From the NCBI GenBank assembly GCA_022695795.1, contig MU404095.1, positions 124,001 through 188,000 of the forward strand: 64,000 bases of DNA. Reading direction: 5' to 3'. Below are positions 32,135 through 43,999 of this stretch, piece after piece (the first letter of the stretch is position 1; each line of letters starts with the position of its first letter). The translations under genes were made by a program, and so were the position numbers. The stretch comes from Biscogniauxia marginata. Lineage: Eukaryota > Ascomycota > Sordariomycetes > Xylariales > Xylariaceae. Under the pieces are notes generated by a model, which was not told the DNA's origin, searched no databases, and saw only the letters and a list, made by a program, of their open reading frames with translations.

Positions 32135-33627
32135 ATGGTGAACATTACGGAAAAGATCAAGGAGTATGTGGTTTTACTCTGCTGGGAGGTGTTTCCCGAG
32201 AGGGTGTGGCTTTTTGGTCTTTTTCCCCAACTGATACCTGATATGCAGGATCGAAGATGAGATGAAGAGGACCCAGAGTGAGTAAGGGTCCACCACTATA
32301 TGCAGGAGATGTAGATATCTAACCCACGTGTCGATGATAGAGAACAAGGCGACTGGTAAGAGAAAGATACCAATGGCCCGCATCTGAGAGAGACATAAGA
32401 AACCTGTGACGTTGACCGCTCCGGTGTAGAATATCACCTCGGTCTTCTAAAGGGGTACGTGCGCTTCCATTAGAGCCGAGGCAAAAGCTAAACCTCGTGA
32501 CCAGAAAACTCGCGCGACTGCGCGCCCAGCTCCTAGAGCCCGGTCCGGGCGCGGGCGGGGGAGGCGGCGCCGGATTTGACGTCAGCAAGAGCGGCGACGC
32601 GCGGATAGCGCTCGTGGGGTTCCCGTCGGTGGGCAAGTCGACGTTCCTGTCCAAGGTTACCAAGACGCGGTCCGAGGTGGCGTCGTACGCCTTCACGACG
32701 CTGACCGCCATCCCCGGGGTGCTCGAGTACGGCGGGGCCGAGATCCAGCTGCTGGATCTGCCGGGGATCATCGAGGGCGCCGCGGAAGGCAAGGGCCGCG
32801 GGCGGCAGGTCATATCGGCAGCCAAGACGAGCGATCTCATCCTCATGATCCTCGATGCGACGAAGCGGGCGGAGCAGCGGGCCCTCCTCGAGGCCGAGCT
32901 GGAGGCCGTCGGGATCCGTCTAAATAGGGAACCCCCGTAAGGACTACCTACCCCTTTTCAAGAACCTACCTACCTACCTTACCCTACCCTACAAGACGCG
33001 GGAGATTATCTAACCAGCGTCATATATATGTCGTGCAACAGGAACATCTACCTCAAGGCCAAGAAGGCGGGCGGGATGAAGATCACCTTCCAGTCGCCGC
33101 CGAAGAACCTAGACGAGAAGATGGTGTTCAACATCCTGCGGGACTACAAGCTGCTCAACTGCGAGGTGCTGGTGCGGGACGACGAGGCGACGGTGGACGA
33201 CCTCATCGACGTGATCATGAAGGACCACCGCAAGTACATCCGCTGCCTCTACGTGTACAACAAGATCGACAGCGTCTCGCTCGACTTCCTCGACCGGCTC
33301 GCGCGCGAGCCCAACACCGTCGTCATGAGCTGCGAGCTCGACCTCGGCATCCAGGACGTCGTCGAGCGCTGCTGGCGCGAGCTGCGCCTCATCCGCGTCT
33401 ACACCAAGCGCAAGGGCGTCGACCCCGACTTCGGCGACGCCCTCATCGTCCGCAGCAACGCCACCATCGAGGACGTCTGCGACCGCATCCACCGCACCCT
33501 CAAGGACACGTACAAGTATGCCCTCGTCTGGGGCGCGAGCGCGAGGCACGTGCCGCAGCGGGTCGGCCTGGGCCACGTCGTGGCGGACGAGGATGTAGTC
33601 TACATAGTCAGCGGGTACAAGGCGTGA
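32135..33627 (+). CDS. rbg2: Developmentally regulated GTP-binding protein 2 (Rbg2/DRG2)
   Basis: This is a cytosolic TRAFAC GTPase that works with a Gir2/DFRP2 partner on translating ribosomes. Exons 32135-32163, 32249-32277, 32341-32355, 32430-32454, 32505-32936 and 33042-33627 sum to 372 codons (371 residues, the family size). The N-terminal helix-turn-helix is spread over four exons of 29, 29, 15 and 25 nt ([10 protein letters not shown]... [20 protein letters not shown]). G motifs: G1 [10 protein letters not shown]2 region YAFTTLT, G3 [10 protein letters not shown]4 NKID. The TGS domain ends with YALVWG and the [10 protein letters not shown] strand. [25 protein letters not shown] and [18 protein letters not shown] favour the DRG2/Rbg2 branch over DRG1/Rbg1. 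Exons 5 and 6 are much richer in GC than the flanks. It is convergent with the spo12-like gene. Confidence 0.93.
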
Positions 33628-34312
33628 AAATAAGACGAATCTTGTCATTAGGGCGACTTCTGCCGCATATCCGTCATGCACTAATCAACGTGTCCCAATT
33701 TTTTTTTATCGTGACTCATGTGTTTATTCATCATATCAGGGTTCGTAAAGGGGCCATCTCCTATCCTGATGAAAGCGAGGATTTATCATACCATAGCTCT
33801 CCCTCCCTCCTCAGGTGTAAGTCTGCAGGTCGGGGGACTTCTTCCTTTTTCCTATTCCCCACCAAACCCAAACCAACGGGGGCAGAGACCTAGATCCGTG
33901 GCACGCGAGACACCCAAAACGCCGTTGTTCCTGTTCCTGTTTCCCCTCATCGATGTATCTCTCAGTCCCCTTCCCTCCTGTCTTCCCCTCTAACATCCCT
34001 GTAACCAGTACCGCATAAGGAAAAGGCAAGAGAAAAGAAAAATTACAGATTTTTGTGTTGGGTTTTTTTTTTCTCCCCTTTTCGTCGAAGAGAAGAAGAA
34101 AAAATAGGTATCACGAGATTAACATGCCCATTCACCCTAGAACCCCCCTTTCCCTAAAGAAGACAAAAAGAAGAAATGATAGAGTCAAAGCGGTTGAGAA
34201 ACCCCAAGTCGAGTCCTGAAAGGGACGATGAAGGCAAAAGACCGAAAGACCGAGCGAAAGCCGGTGGTAGTGGTACAAGGGAGTAAAGGCCGGGCCCGGC
34301 CGGGGTTTAGGT
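33628..34312. other. 3' region between convergent rbg2 and spo12-like genes
   Basis: This is pyrimidine- and purine-rich untranslated sequence with T and A runs (33699-33707, 34066-34074). No gene is seen. Confidence 0.5.
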
Positions 34313-35066
34313 TTAGTTGTCCGAGAGGTCGCCCTGGGGAGCAGGGGGGCCCGCCTTCTTGGGGACGTTCTTGGCGCCAAACACGTTGTCGTCGATGAAC
34401 TTCTTGGCCGAAGCCTCGGCGAAGAGGGACTTGGGCTTCGATCTATATAATGGGGCCGCGCGGGGTTATCGGTTAGCCACGGGTTCCATCTATCTTTTTA
34501 TGTAGGTATGTATATATGTATTGCTCGTACTCGGGAGCCCCGACAACATCAAGGGATGGTTGGTGTCGAGGGCCGGGTATTGAGGGAGAGATAAGGGGTA
34601 TGGTAAGGCTGACACCAGGAGAGGGATGGAACGACACGAGATGGGAAGGGGGATAGATCCGAAAAAGGAGATTAATAAGGACTTACTTGCTGGCCTGTCT
34701 GCTCTTGAGCGAGTTCAGCTTGGCGGTGCAGGGGCTCATGATGTTGTCCGAAGGGGAGGTGTAGTGCGGCTTCATCCTGTTATCACCAAAGGGCACGGCG
34801 CCGGGGTCAGCGGGAAGATGCTTCAATTGATGGACACGGTAGGAGGCAGCAGCGGTAGTCCCAGTGGTCGCGCCGTTGGTGGTCTTGGTGAATTCGTACT
34901 TCTCTTCCTCCATCTTGGATTGTAGCATCTGTCGGTGGTACTCCATACTCTTAATGTTGGGCTTAGTGACAGTGCCGTTAGCGCCTGCGTTAGCATTGTT
35001 GTTGATGTTGGCCATGCTTGTGTTGACGTCCTTCGCCGCCAAAACGTTGGTGGTAGGCTGATTCAT
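34313..35066 (-). CDS. spo12: Spo12-family protein
   Basis: This small nuclear regulator is related to yeast Spo12, which in yeast promotes mitotic exit by helping release the Cdc14 phosphatase from Net1. Two exons, 35066-34687 and 34442-34313, are separated by a 244-bp intron with GTAAGT donor, and total 169 residues. The diagnostic Spo12 block YTSPSDNIMSPCTAKLN lies at about residues 100-116 and is followed by KPKSLFAEASAKKF. The N-terminal 50 residues are Asn/Ala-rich and disordered; an EYHRQMLQSKMEEEK helix follows. SPSD and SP sites fit CDK control, by analogy with the family. The block crosses the exon junction cleanly, which supports the intron. Confidence rests on the Spo12 motif. Confidence 0.85.
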
Positions 35067-36661
35067 TGTGCTGGCTTCTGGTTTCTAGTCCTGTGATGTG
35101 GTGAATAGGCTTGGATGTTTCCGTGAGTTGGACTACCGTCTGCTAATGTTGACGGGGTAGAGTGCCTGTGTATGCGCGAGAGGTTGGATGAATGATTCTC
35201 TGGAAATGCAGGAGTTCGTGAGGTGGTTTGTTTAATATTGACAAAACGAATGGGTCTGTGTGGGTGGGAGGCAGGATGATGTTGGGTTTAATAGAAGAAA
35301 AAAAGCTTTCATAGGAAGACCCAGAGCAGAGCACAGACAATAAAAGATCAGCTTTAGTCACTGTGGAGTTCATTAACATAGGAAAGAAGAAGGGAAGAAT
35401 AGAAAAAAGTTTCCCTAGTCAATAATGCCGGTCGTTGTCAGGGCAACTCGTGAAAAATGACGGGTATTCGTTATTCCTCGCAGGGCGGACCGGGATTTAA
35501 CTCCTGGAGTGGGGTTTAGCTGCTTGGTGACTTGCAGGTCTCCACTCCATCAAACATCCCTGCAACTCATCTCGCCCGTGCATTTCAACCTCTTCCCCAT
35601 TCAATGTTGCATAACAAAACACTTATCACAACAGCCCCTCGTCAAATTATCCTCCGTCGTCCTCTCAACCACGAAACATTCCAGTCATATCTCGCAAGGA
35701 TTATCACCATGACTCATATCTTCCCTGATTCCTGTCATCTTATCACCCGATCTAAACCTTGATTTCCGTATCATAGATCACAAACCTAGCATCAACAGAA
35801 GCTTAGGTAGGTAGAAGAGGTTGCCAATACCGGAGGCTAAAACAACCACCCTGTCTGTGTGTTGTCAAGTTTCCCCTCGCGATAATATGTTGCTATTTTG
35901 CAAGATAAGTATGGCGAATCTCTCCCTTCTGACTTTTGTTTACACGATGATTTGCAACGCCTACCTAGAAGACCCTGTCTATAAGTTCCTATCATATAGC
36001 ACTCCGCCAAGAGACAAGAAGTAGTAACCAGACGCTCCGAGCTGATAAGCAAACATGACTAACGTCAGCATCGAGGTCAAACTAACTTCCTCATCTTGTT
36101 ATACCACTACGCTAATATTAAACCCAAGAAAACACACACAAAAAAAGAAGAAACCCGGTGTTTGTTATTCTGGGTACATATCAAAGTAAACATAACAGAA
36201 GTTCCAGCTGCATACGAGAGGACGACTAAGAAAATAAAGAATAGAAGATAGAAAACCGCTTCCGGACCTACAGTAATTAATGTGATGGTAATCATCAATG
36301 GGTATAATAGGTATAACCTGCTTTGAGTGTTCCGTCTGGGGTGTGTTTGTGTACAAGTTGTAACAAATAGAGTTGTCAATCTACTGAAGTAAGAGACATT
36401 TTGTGGAGCCTTTAAACGGTCCTCCATGGGGTAACTTGAAGATCGTTCATATAGTCATCTCAAACTTTCCATTGAATATGAACTCGTGTATGCATATATA
36501 TCACTAGGTTACGATGATCTTGGCTATCAACAGCTTTCAACAACACTACCCAGTTGTTGACCAAATTTTTTTTTTGCTCAATTTGATATATCCGGCCATT
36601 CGTGATTTCGAACATCAACTAATATTGTACAATATCAGCGCCTTCTAACAGATATAGTCTG
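35067..36661. other. Intergenic upstream of spo12-like gene
   Basis: The first 300 bp before the spo12-like start is likely its promoter and leader. The remaining frames (for example 36107-36427 minus) are hydrophobic, AT-driven and not gene-like. Nothing else is seen. Confidence 0.45.
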
Positions 36662-38186
36662 TTAGATCTTGGGCCTGATGTTTGTCCCAGGTTGGAAGCG
36701 CTTCACGTTATACTGCTTGAGCAACTGCTCCGTCTTCTGTCTTTGTGCCTCAATTTTCTGTGCGACCTCACTGCCTCTCCTATTTTCGTTCCGGCCCATC
36801 TGTAGCAGATGCACTTCGTCGGGACCATCCGCTAGTCGTAATGTCCGGACCTGCGCCCACATATACGCAAGCGGGGTGTCCTGACTGACTCCAGCTCCAC
36901 CGAATGCCTGGACAGCCCGGTCGATGACTGTTAGAGCAATCTGAGGGACAAGCACTTTCGCCTCGGCGATCTCTTTCAGAGTAGCCTTCGGTCCAAGATC
37001 GTCCATTCTCGCGGCGGCGTTCAAAACTATCAATCGTGCCGCATCAATATCAATCCTTGACTTGGCCACCCACTCGAGGATCACTCCATGTTGCCTAAGT
37101 TGTTTCCCAAAAGCTGTCTTCTTGGGATCGTTGATTCGCATTAACATCCACTCGAGAGCCCTTTCGGCAGCGCCGATAGTTCTCATGGCGTGATGGATGC
37201 GACCAGGGCCCAGTCGTCCTTGAATGATCTCAAAGCCACGGCCTTCGCCTAATACCATGTTGCTCGCGGGGACTCGAACGTTGTCGAAGGAGATGTGGCC
37301 GTGCCCGTGAGGGGCATCATCGTAGCCATATACATTCAGCATCCGGTGAATTGTGATACCTTTGGTGCCTACTGGTACGAGGATCACAGACTGTTGCTTG
37401 TATGGATCCTTCTGGTTAGAGTCCGCCTTGCCCATGACGATGTAAATCTTACACCGCGGATCACCAGCACCACTTGACCACCATTTCTAAAGTCGGTTAG
37501 TTCCGCCCGCGGCACTCTTCTCATGGTTCAGGGGAGACTGACTGAGCCGTTGAGCACATATTCGTTTCCTTCTCTCCTCATGTGTAGCTGAATATTTCTA
37601 GCATCCGAAGATGCAACATCCGGCTCGGTCATGAGGAAAGCCGACCGGATCTCCCCGTCCATTAATGGCATTAGCCACTGTGCCTTTTGTTCTTCATTGC
37701 CATACTTGGCCAACACTTCCATGTTACCAGTATCGGGAGCGGCACAGTTCATAGCTTCCGATGCTGTTCTCGACTTGCCCATCCATTCTGCCATTAATCC
37801 ATATTCGAGGTTCGTGTAGCCCGGCGATTCCTTGTAGTGGCCCTTCGGCAGGAACATATTCCATAAACCAAGCTTCTTCGCCTTTGCCTTCAGGTCGTCC
37901 ATTATAGCCGGGTGATGGTCCCATCGCGACTCGCCTTCACCGATCTGGGCTTCGAGGACCGGGTCTGCTCTGAAAGAGAGAGGCGTTAGAAGCATATGCT
38001 TGTTTTTTGTAGTCTTTACATGACTCACGGTATGCATTCCTCCTCGACGAATTTGGCAACCAAGTCTAAGGTCTTTCTCGCTTTGTCGCTGACGCGATTG
38101 GTCACCTGAAGTAGTGTTAGCGACTACATCGCATGTAAGATAACTGCGAAAGGACGACAGACGATATCTGGGATTCTGGAAGACAT
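36662..38186 (-). CDS. Acyl-CoA dehydrogenase (ACAD10/11-type)
   Basis: This is an FAD flavoenzyme that introduces the alpha-beta double bond into fatty acyl-CoA, in peroxisome or mitochondrion. Four exons (38186-38145, 38105-38029, 37969-37543, 37486-36662) sum to 457 codons. Order of blocks: [21 protein letters not shown]-terminal helix, [11 protein letters not shown] (FAD/substrate loop), [12 protein letters not shown] spanning the last splice site, [38 protein letters not shown], and the C-terminal [33 protein letters not shown] typical of the ACAD11 branch. No aminoglycoside-kinase-like domain precedes it, unlike animal ACAD11. The C-terminus is not a PTS1 tripeptide. The first donor is GTTATC and the third GTCAGT, both unusual. 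It is divergent from cwc2 with 642 bp between them. Confidence 0.92.
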
Positions 38187-38828
38187 GATGGTTACTAGTT
38201 GCTTCAGGCTCGAAGCCAATGGCAAGGCTTGATAAGTCGAAAAACGAACTATAATATAGAGATGCTATTGTATCCAAGAAAGCGTTAAGGTTTAAAAGTA
38301 TAATTAGGTAGGTATTCAAGGAGCATTGAATTAGTATTGACAGAATGGAGGAATGACTATGGGATGGTATCCGAGGATGAGATTGAATCGACGCTAGTTT
38401 GGCCGAGGTAACTTGGCCTGCTTGGATGGAGCTTCAGCGGGGTACAGCTGGGGTTTAGCTGATTCTAGGTGCCTATGCTACATGTAAGGAGTTTTCAGCG
38501 CTGCAGCAAGCCGCCGCTAATCTGTCATCGTACGAGAGTAATTGGGGTAATGAAGCTGGGGAAAAGTTCCCGTAGGCTACCGCGCGTGGACCTAGTTTAG
38601 TGTACCTAGGTACTTCGTATATGGGGTAGGTAGGTACCAAATTGCCCGTGCATACAAGTGTGCATATAGTGGGTATATTTCATTAAGAGGTACAACGTAC
38701 TAACAAATATTAAAATTTCCAAGCATTGCATCCAATTGGATGTTATCCATTCCCAGTCTATTTCAGCCTCGCCTCCAAAGTCCCCAGCCGAACATCATCA
38801 CTGTCCGTAAACAACAACGACAAACGAG
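38187..38828. promoter_or_regulatory. Divergent promoter region, dehydrogenase and cwc2
   Basis: The 642-bp interval lies between two start codons facing away from each other, so it should hold both promoters. A TACCTAGGTACTTCG string and a GGTAGGTAGGTACC repeat lie near 38600-38640. No specific factor site can be assigned. Confidence 0.45.
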
Positions 38829-40084
38829 ATGTCTGAAGAAAGAGAACTAGAAACCGCTCCGGCGCAATCCACCGAGGTGGCCGCACCGGCACCGAAGAAA
38901 GTCAAGAAGATAATCCGCAAGAAGCGACCCGCGCGACCACAAGTCGATTCCTCCTTCATCACCTCCGAGCCGCCTCCCCAAACAGGTACCATCTTCAACA
39001 TCTGGTGAGCAAGCAGCCCCTGATACCACTCTTCCAAGTACCCTTAGGGAATGTCTCACGGTGCTAATCTGCTTTTTATTAATTCAGGTACAACAAATGG
39101 TCCGGTGGCGACCGCGAAGACAAGTACCTCTCCAAGACTGCAGCGAAGGGACGATGCAACATCGCCAAGGACAGCGGATACACACGGGCGGACAAGGTGG
39201 CAGGGTCGTATTTCTGCTTGTTTTTCGCGCGCGGAGTCTGCCCCAAAGGACAAGACTGCGAGTACCTACACCGGCTACCGGGGATTCACGACATATTCAA
39301 CCCGAACGTGGATTGTTTTGGGCGTGACAAGTTCTCCGACTACCGCGACGACATGGGCGGTGTGGGTAGTTTCATGCGGCAGAACCGTACCATCTATGTC
39401 GGCCGGATACACGTCACGGACGACATCGAGGAGATCGTGGCGCGCCACTTTGCGGAATGGGGCCAGGTGGAGCGCACACGCGTGCTCAATACCCGAGGCG
39501 TCGCCTTCATCACGTACAGCAACGAGGCAAACGCGCAGTTCGCGAAGGAGTCCATGGCCCATCAGTCGCTAGATCATAATGAGATTCTGAACGTGCGGTG
39601 GGCGACAGCGGACCCGAATCCGATGGCACAGGCGCGAGAGGCGAGGCGAATCGAGGAGCAGGCCGCCGAGGCTATCAGGAGGGCGTTGCCGGAAGAGTTC
39701 GTGGCCGAAATCGAAGGTCGGGACCCCGAGGCGAGGAAACGGCGGAAGATTGAGAGCGGATTCGGCCTGGAAGGATACGAGGCCCCGGACGATATCTACT
39801 TTGCGCGTGGCGCACAGGCGGTGAATCCGGTTGGCCGGCGAGGTCACGAGCTAGAGCACGAGCAGCGGCTGATGATCGAGAATAGGGATGTGGCCGGAGA
39901 GGAGAGTGCAGCCATGTTAGCGGGGATACAGGGACAGCAGGAACCGGTACAAGATGGAGGGATCTTTTCAAGCAGCACGTTGGCTGCGTTGAAGACAGCG
40001 AAGGTTTCGACAGCACCTAAAACCAAAACAGCGGCATCAGGGCCGTTAGTAGCGTACGGCAGTGATAGCGAAGATGAGGATTAG
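38829..40084 (+). CDS. cwc2: Pre-mRNA splicing factor Cwc2
   Basis: This is a nuclear spliceosome component of the NineTeen (Prp19) complex; in yeast Cwc2 contacts U6 snRNA and the pre-mRNA near the active site. Two exons, 38829-39004 and 39088-40084, give 390 residues. Layout: basic N-terminal tail with KKVKKIIRKKRPARP, the conserved FNIWYNKWSGGD entry (split by the intron after the Trp), the Torus region and C3H zinc finger YFCLFFARGVCPKGQDCEYLH, then an RRM with RNP2 TIYVGRIHV and RNP1 RGVAFITYSN. The C-terminus is acidic (SDSEDED). Length and domain order match the fungal family. Confidence 0.95.
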
Positions 40085-40397
40085 AGAGATATCCTATATG
40101 ATATGGGTCGAATAGATCACCGAAATTTGTATATATACATAGCATAACCGTCAAGCCTCATAGATTACCTATCATTCATCGCCCAGAGCGAAATTAGTAC
40201 ATATCATGACCGTCTACGACAAAACGCAGCTATAACCCTAATAAGATAGAACCCATCCTCGTCAAGCCGCACCATATCTAGAAACCTCCCTCGTCGCCCC
40301 AATATGCATCCATCCGTCTTATCGTCTCCTAGTCCCCCTTGCCGACGACCTATAACACCCTAACAACCCCGCCCCCCCAAAAAAAGGAGAGATTTAC
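40085..40397. other. 3' region between convergent cwc2 and ureF
   Basis: This is 313 bp of untranslated sequence with a C-run followed by an A-run near 40371-40386. No gene is seen. Confidence 0.5.
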
Positions 40398-41459
40398 TCA
40401 GCTATTAAAGATCCTCGAGTAGAGCAGCTCGTGCCTGCCCACCCAGAGGTCCATGGCGGGGACGCGCTGCCCGGCCTCCTCGAACGGCGTCCCCCACTCG
40501 CGCGCGACCGCGTCGGCGATCATGTCGCGCAGCGCGCCGCCGGCCAGGATCCGCTGCGCCTGGTAGGGGCCGAAGGAGCCGGCGCGCACCGCGGCCGAGA
40601 CCAGCGCCTTGGCGTGCGAGAGCAGGAACACGTAGGCGGCCTGGCGCGCCGTCAGGCCCAGCAGCGAGGCCACGGCGCCGAAGAGCGGCGGCAGGTGCGC
40701 CGATACTGCTAGTACCGGCGGCGAGGAATAGTCGTCGTTATCGTTATCGTTATCGAAAGAAGAAAGGGAAGAAGAAGGAGGAGGAGAAGAGCGTAGGAGC
40801 GCCGCGAACGGCGCCAGCGCGTCCCGGGCGGTGGGGAGAAGACCGGGCGCGAGGCTCTTCTCCCAGATGGACAGCAGGGCGCGGCCCTGCGCGACGGAGG
40901 CCCGCCGCCCCACGGCGCAGATTATGGAGGCGTCGAGGGCGTCGTCGAGGGCCTCGAGGGCGGGGGCCGCAGGGTCGCGGTGCGCGGCGAGGACGAAGGG
41001 CAGGGTCGTGCTGGCGTAGGAGGAGAGCGATAAGGGCAGGAAGGAGGAGAAAGACGGCTGGGGAGGGGGGGGGGATTGGTGGTTATGATGACGGCGGGTG
41101 GTGGTGGTGGTGGTGGTGATGCGACCGTGCGCTAGGTACGATTCCAGGCCGGAGCTGAAGGCGAAGGAGCCGAGGGGCAGGGCCGAGTCCGAGAGCAGAA
41201 GGAGATAGTGATGTGACGAGTCTGTTGCGAATGCGGCTTCGGCGAGTGGATTGTGCAGCGGCTGGGCGTAGCTGTGAGAATCACCATCATCATCACTTCG
41301 GCTGTTAGACTTCGCCGCCTTCGACTGTTTTAATCGCTGTTTGGCCTCGGCGAGGCGGGATTCCAAGGCCGCGATCTCATTCTCGAGCTGTTGTTGAGGC
41401 ACTTCGTCGTTGACTACGCTCATCATGACATTTTCATGTTTACTCGGTGACGATGACAA
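40398..41459 (-). CDS. ureF: Urease accessory protein UreF
   Basis: This cytosolic chaperone works with UreD and UreG to load nickel into urease. The frame is a single exon of 353 residues. The UreF signature LLLLSDSALPLGSFAFSSGLESYL starts near residue 84 and RASVAQGRALLSIWE lies near 186. The C-terminal block GSFGPYQAQRILAG...MDLWVGRHELLYSRIFNS is intact. The N-terminus carries an extra coiled coil (ENEIAALESRLAEAKQRLKQ) absent from bacterial UreF. Two low-complexity insertions interrupt the core: a Thr run followed by His/Pro/Ser, and an Asp/Asn/Ser segment encoded by simple repeats. GC content is much higher than in the neighbours. Confidence 0.93.
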   Translation of the reverse strand: MSSSPSKHENVMMSVVNDEVPQQQLENEIAALESRLAEAKQRLKQSKAAKSNSRSDDDGDSHSYAQPLHNPLAEAAFATDSSHHYLLLLSDSALPLGSFAFSSGLESYLAHGRITTTTTTTRRHHNHQSPPPPQPSFSSFLPLSLSSYASTTLPFVLAAHRDPAAPALEALDDALDASIICAVGRRASVAQGRALLSIWEKSLAPGLLPTARDALAPFAALLRSSPPPSSSLSSFDNDNDNDDYSSPPVLAVSAHLPPLFGAVASLLGLTARQAAYVFLLSHAKALVSAAVRAGSFGPYQAQRILAGGALRDMIADAVAREWGTPFEEAGQRVPAMDLWVGRHELLYSRIFNS

Positions 41460-41696
41460 AGAACGGCTAATGCACGAAATCCAGACCTTTCCATTTTGAC
41501 AAGGCTAATAATCTAAGCCAATATCCCCACAACCCCGACCCGAACGCCATTATACACACAATGCTGGATATTTCCTGATTACACACATAAAGACATCCTA
41601 TCTCTACAATAAAATATCGAACGTTTTAGAAACAGCGTTTCCAGGGAAGTATATATACCTCGAGCACTTCCGCAAGCGCAGAGATTTATTCAGGGC

Positions 41697-43999
41697 TCAA
41701 AGGTTTTCCTTATCCAGCATCCGACCCGCAGCTTTTTGCCGCTCCATCCTCTTCTGTTCCAAGCGAGCGCGCGCGGCGGCCTGGCGATCAGCAGACAACG
41801 AGCAACGGGTGCTGTTCCCCGATCTGATAGGCTCGATCACAGGGCCCCCGAGGCGTGCAAACCGGTCCTGCATAAGGTCGATACCCAGCGCGTCGTCGCT
41901 GTTAGGGGTAAGGGGGCGGCTAGTATTAGACTGTAGTCTTGTCCGGTAGGCCGGCTTCTCGAGAGCGCCATGCATCGTAGCCTTTCCGTCGGCTAGGGAC
42001 GTCGCCTGTGTGCTAGCAACTCTGCGACTGGCTCTATCCTGATGGTCATCCAACGAAAACTGATCTTTCGCAGCTGGGCGGGGACGTCTGACAGTATCTC
42101 TAAGAGACGACTCGTTGACTCGGTTGGCGAGAACCTCCGACATGACCCGGCGAGATCTAGATGACGGCGCAGAGGTTCGAGTCTTTGGGATTGGCTGCGA
42201 TCGCACATGATCGAAATCCCCTGTTATCAAGTCTCTATCTCGCTTCCTGGCTTCCGTGTGCTCCTTCTTGTCGTTCTTTAATTGCTCTTCGATGTCGACA
42301 AGGCTGTCTGTCCAATCAGAAAAAGGACGAAGGCCGGCTCGTGTCCTTCTAGGGGTGCCATCCAATATTTCCGCATTCTTATCTCCAAGCAAAGATCGTT
42401 GGGTCATATCGAGGGTCATATCCTCTACCGACGCCGAACGTTTTGGACGATGCAAAGATCTAGTCTTTTCGTATCTATAGGGCTTGTTCATTGATTCAAT
42501 GCCCGACTTTAGATCCCGAGTAATCCTCTTATGCTCGGCGATCACTGCATCCAAATCCTTTACCTGGCTACCAGAGGCCTTGGCTTCTTCAAGAGTCTTA
42601 ACGGTATTTTCCAACTCGGCAATCTTGTCGTTCTTGTCTTGCAGGACTTGCAGGGCCTCGGCAGTTCGATTCTTCGCATCCCGCTTAAGAGATTCATACT
42701 CCCTTCTCAGCTTCCTCAGCTCAGTATCCTTCTGTCGAGACTCGTCCCGAATTTCGCGTAGCTGCTTCTCAAGCCTCTGAATTCGTGACGACTCCGAAAG
42801 TCCACCCGTAGACTTATCCTCTTCAAACTTCGCCACTTCCTGTCGTGACTTCGCCAAGTCAAACTTCAGTTGTTTAACCTCGTCACGAAGTCGCTCCGTC
42901 TTCTTTAACTCTGACTTCGCTTTCTTGGGTTCTCCGTTGACTTCAGTGTTGTTATCGGCTTTGGATAAAGTATCCGGACGCTGGCGATTAGATCGTCCAG
43001 AATTCGCCTCGCCACAAGTATCCTTGAGAAGTGATTCGAGTTCCTTGACTTGGTCACGGTACTGGACGGCTAGAGAGGTCTGCTTGGCAAGGTCTTTCAA
43101 TGTAGCACCATCACCTTCCTCGCCACGTCTTCTCTTCCCCGCAATCTGAGAAGCCATGCTCGTGATCCTCTCCTCCATCTCAGCCACTTTGGTTTGCTCC
43201 TCCTTCAGTTTTTGACTCAGACTGCTTGCCTCAGCATCCTTCTTGGCCGCGAATGACTTGGCCAGAGCCTTGTATTTCACCAGCCTCTCAATATCCGATT
43301 TGGCTTCCTCGCGGTATCGTTCGAATTCGGATTTCCAATACCTACCAGACTCTGAGTGGGGCTCATTAAGATCCACTGTCACGTCGTGGTTGCAAACATC
43401 ATCTTCCCAATCGTCCTCGGAGTCGTCGTCCGGAGACTCGGTAGCCGTAGCTATCTCTTCGGCTTTCTCTGCAATCTTTTTGGGTTTGTTCGACCGAGAG
43501 TTCTCTAATGCTTGTTGAAGTGCAGTCTTCTTACGCCGTCGGTCGGCGGAGGCGGCCAGAGGACTAGCCTCAATATTATTGCCGGCTTTCACATCGCGGC
43601 CGAAAGAAACGCGTTTCCGACGGGCAGTACCGGTTCCCGGGGTTAATAGGATACTCGTAGGTGCTTTACTTGGCGACCTGAATTCATTCGATTCAGCTTC
43701 AGTCCCACCCACTACGGATGCTGCTGGTGCTGTTGGTGCTGTAGGTTCGGGACGGTTCGTTTCAACAGCAGCTGCTCGGTCTGAAGGGGCAGATGGCCCC
43801 CAGATGGCATTTCGGATGGCGCGCGCGGCGAAAACAGGTGCTGGTGTATCAGGGGCCTCGAATTGAGTTATATCAGCTATTGATAATCAGCATATTTTGA
43901 CTAGAATCCTGATCGAACTGGTATTTTACCATCAGCCTCTGGCGCGTTGTTGAGGCCAGTAGCGCCTTGGAAGCCCTTCTTAATTGCCCACCCTAGCAT
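41697..43999 (-). CDS. cut12: Spindle pole body-associated protein, Cut12 family
   Basis: The fission yeast homologue Cut12 anchors and activates mitotic kinases at the spindle pole body. Exon 1 (43999-43930, MLGWAIKKGFQGATGLNN...) joins 43876-41697 after a 53-bp intron; total 749 residues. The N-terminus has a LTPGTGTARRKRVSFG motif resembling a PP1-docking KRVSF site (as in yeast Cut12), followed by an acidic patch. The Cut12 domain begins at ESGRYWKSEFERYREEAKSDIERLVKYK (about residues 198-225) and runs into a long heptad coiled coil up to about 470. The C-terminal third is basic and disordered and ends with a helical ARARLEQKRMERQK segment. It is divergent from gcn2. Confidence 0.88.

Noticed and set aside
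33033..33893. 286-codon Arg/Pro-rich frame overlapping rbg2
   Set aside because: Out-of-frame shadow of the GC-rich rbg2 exon; composition is that of a +1 reading of real codons.
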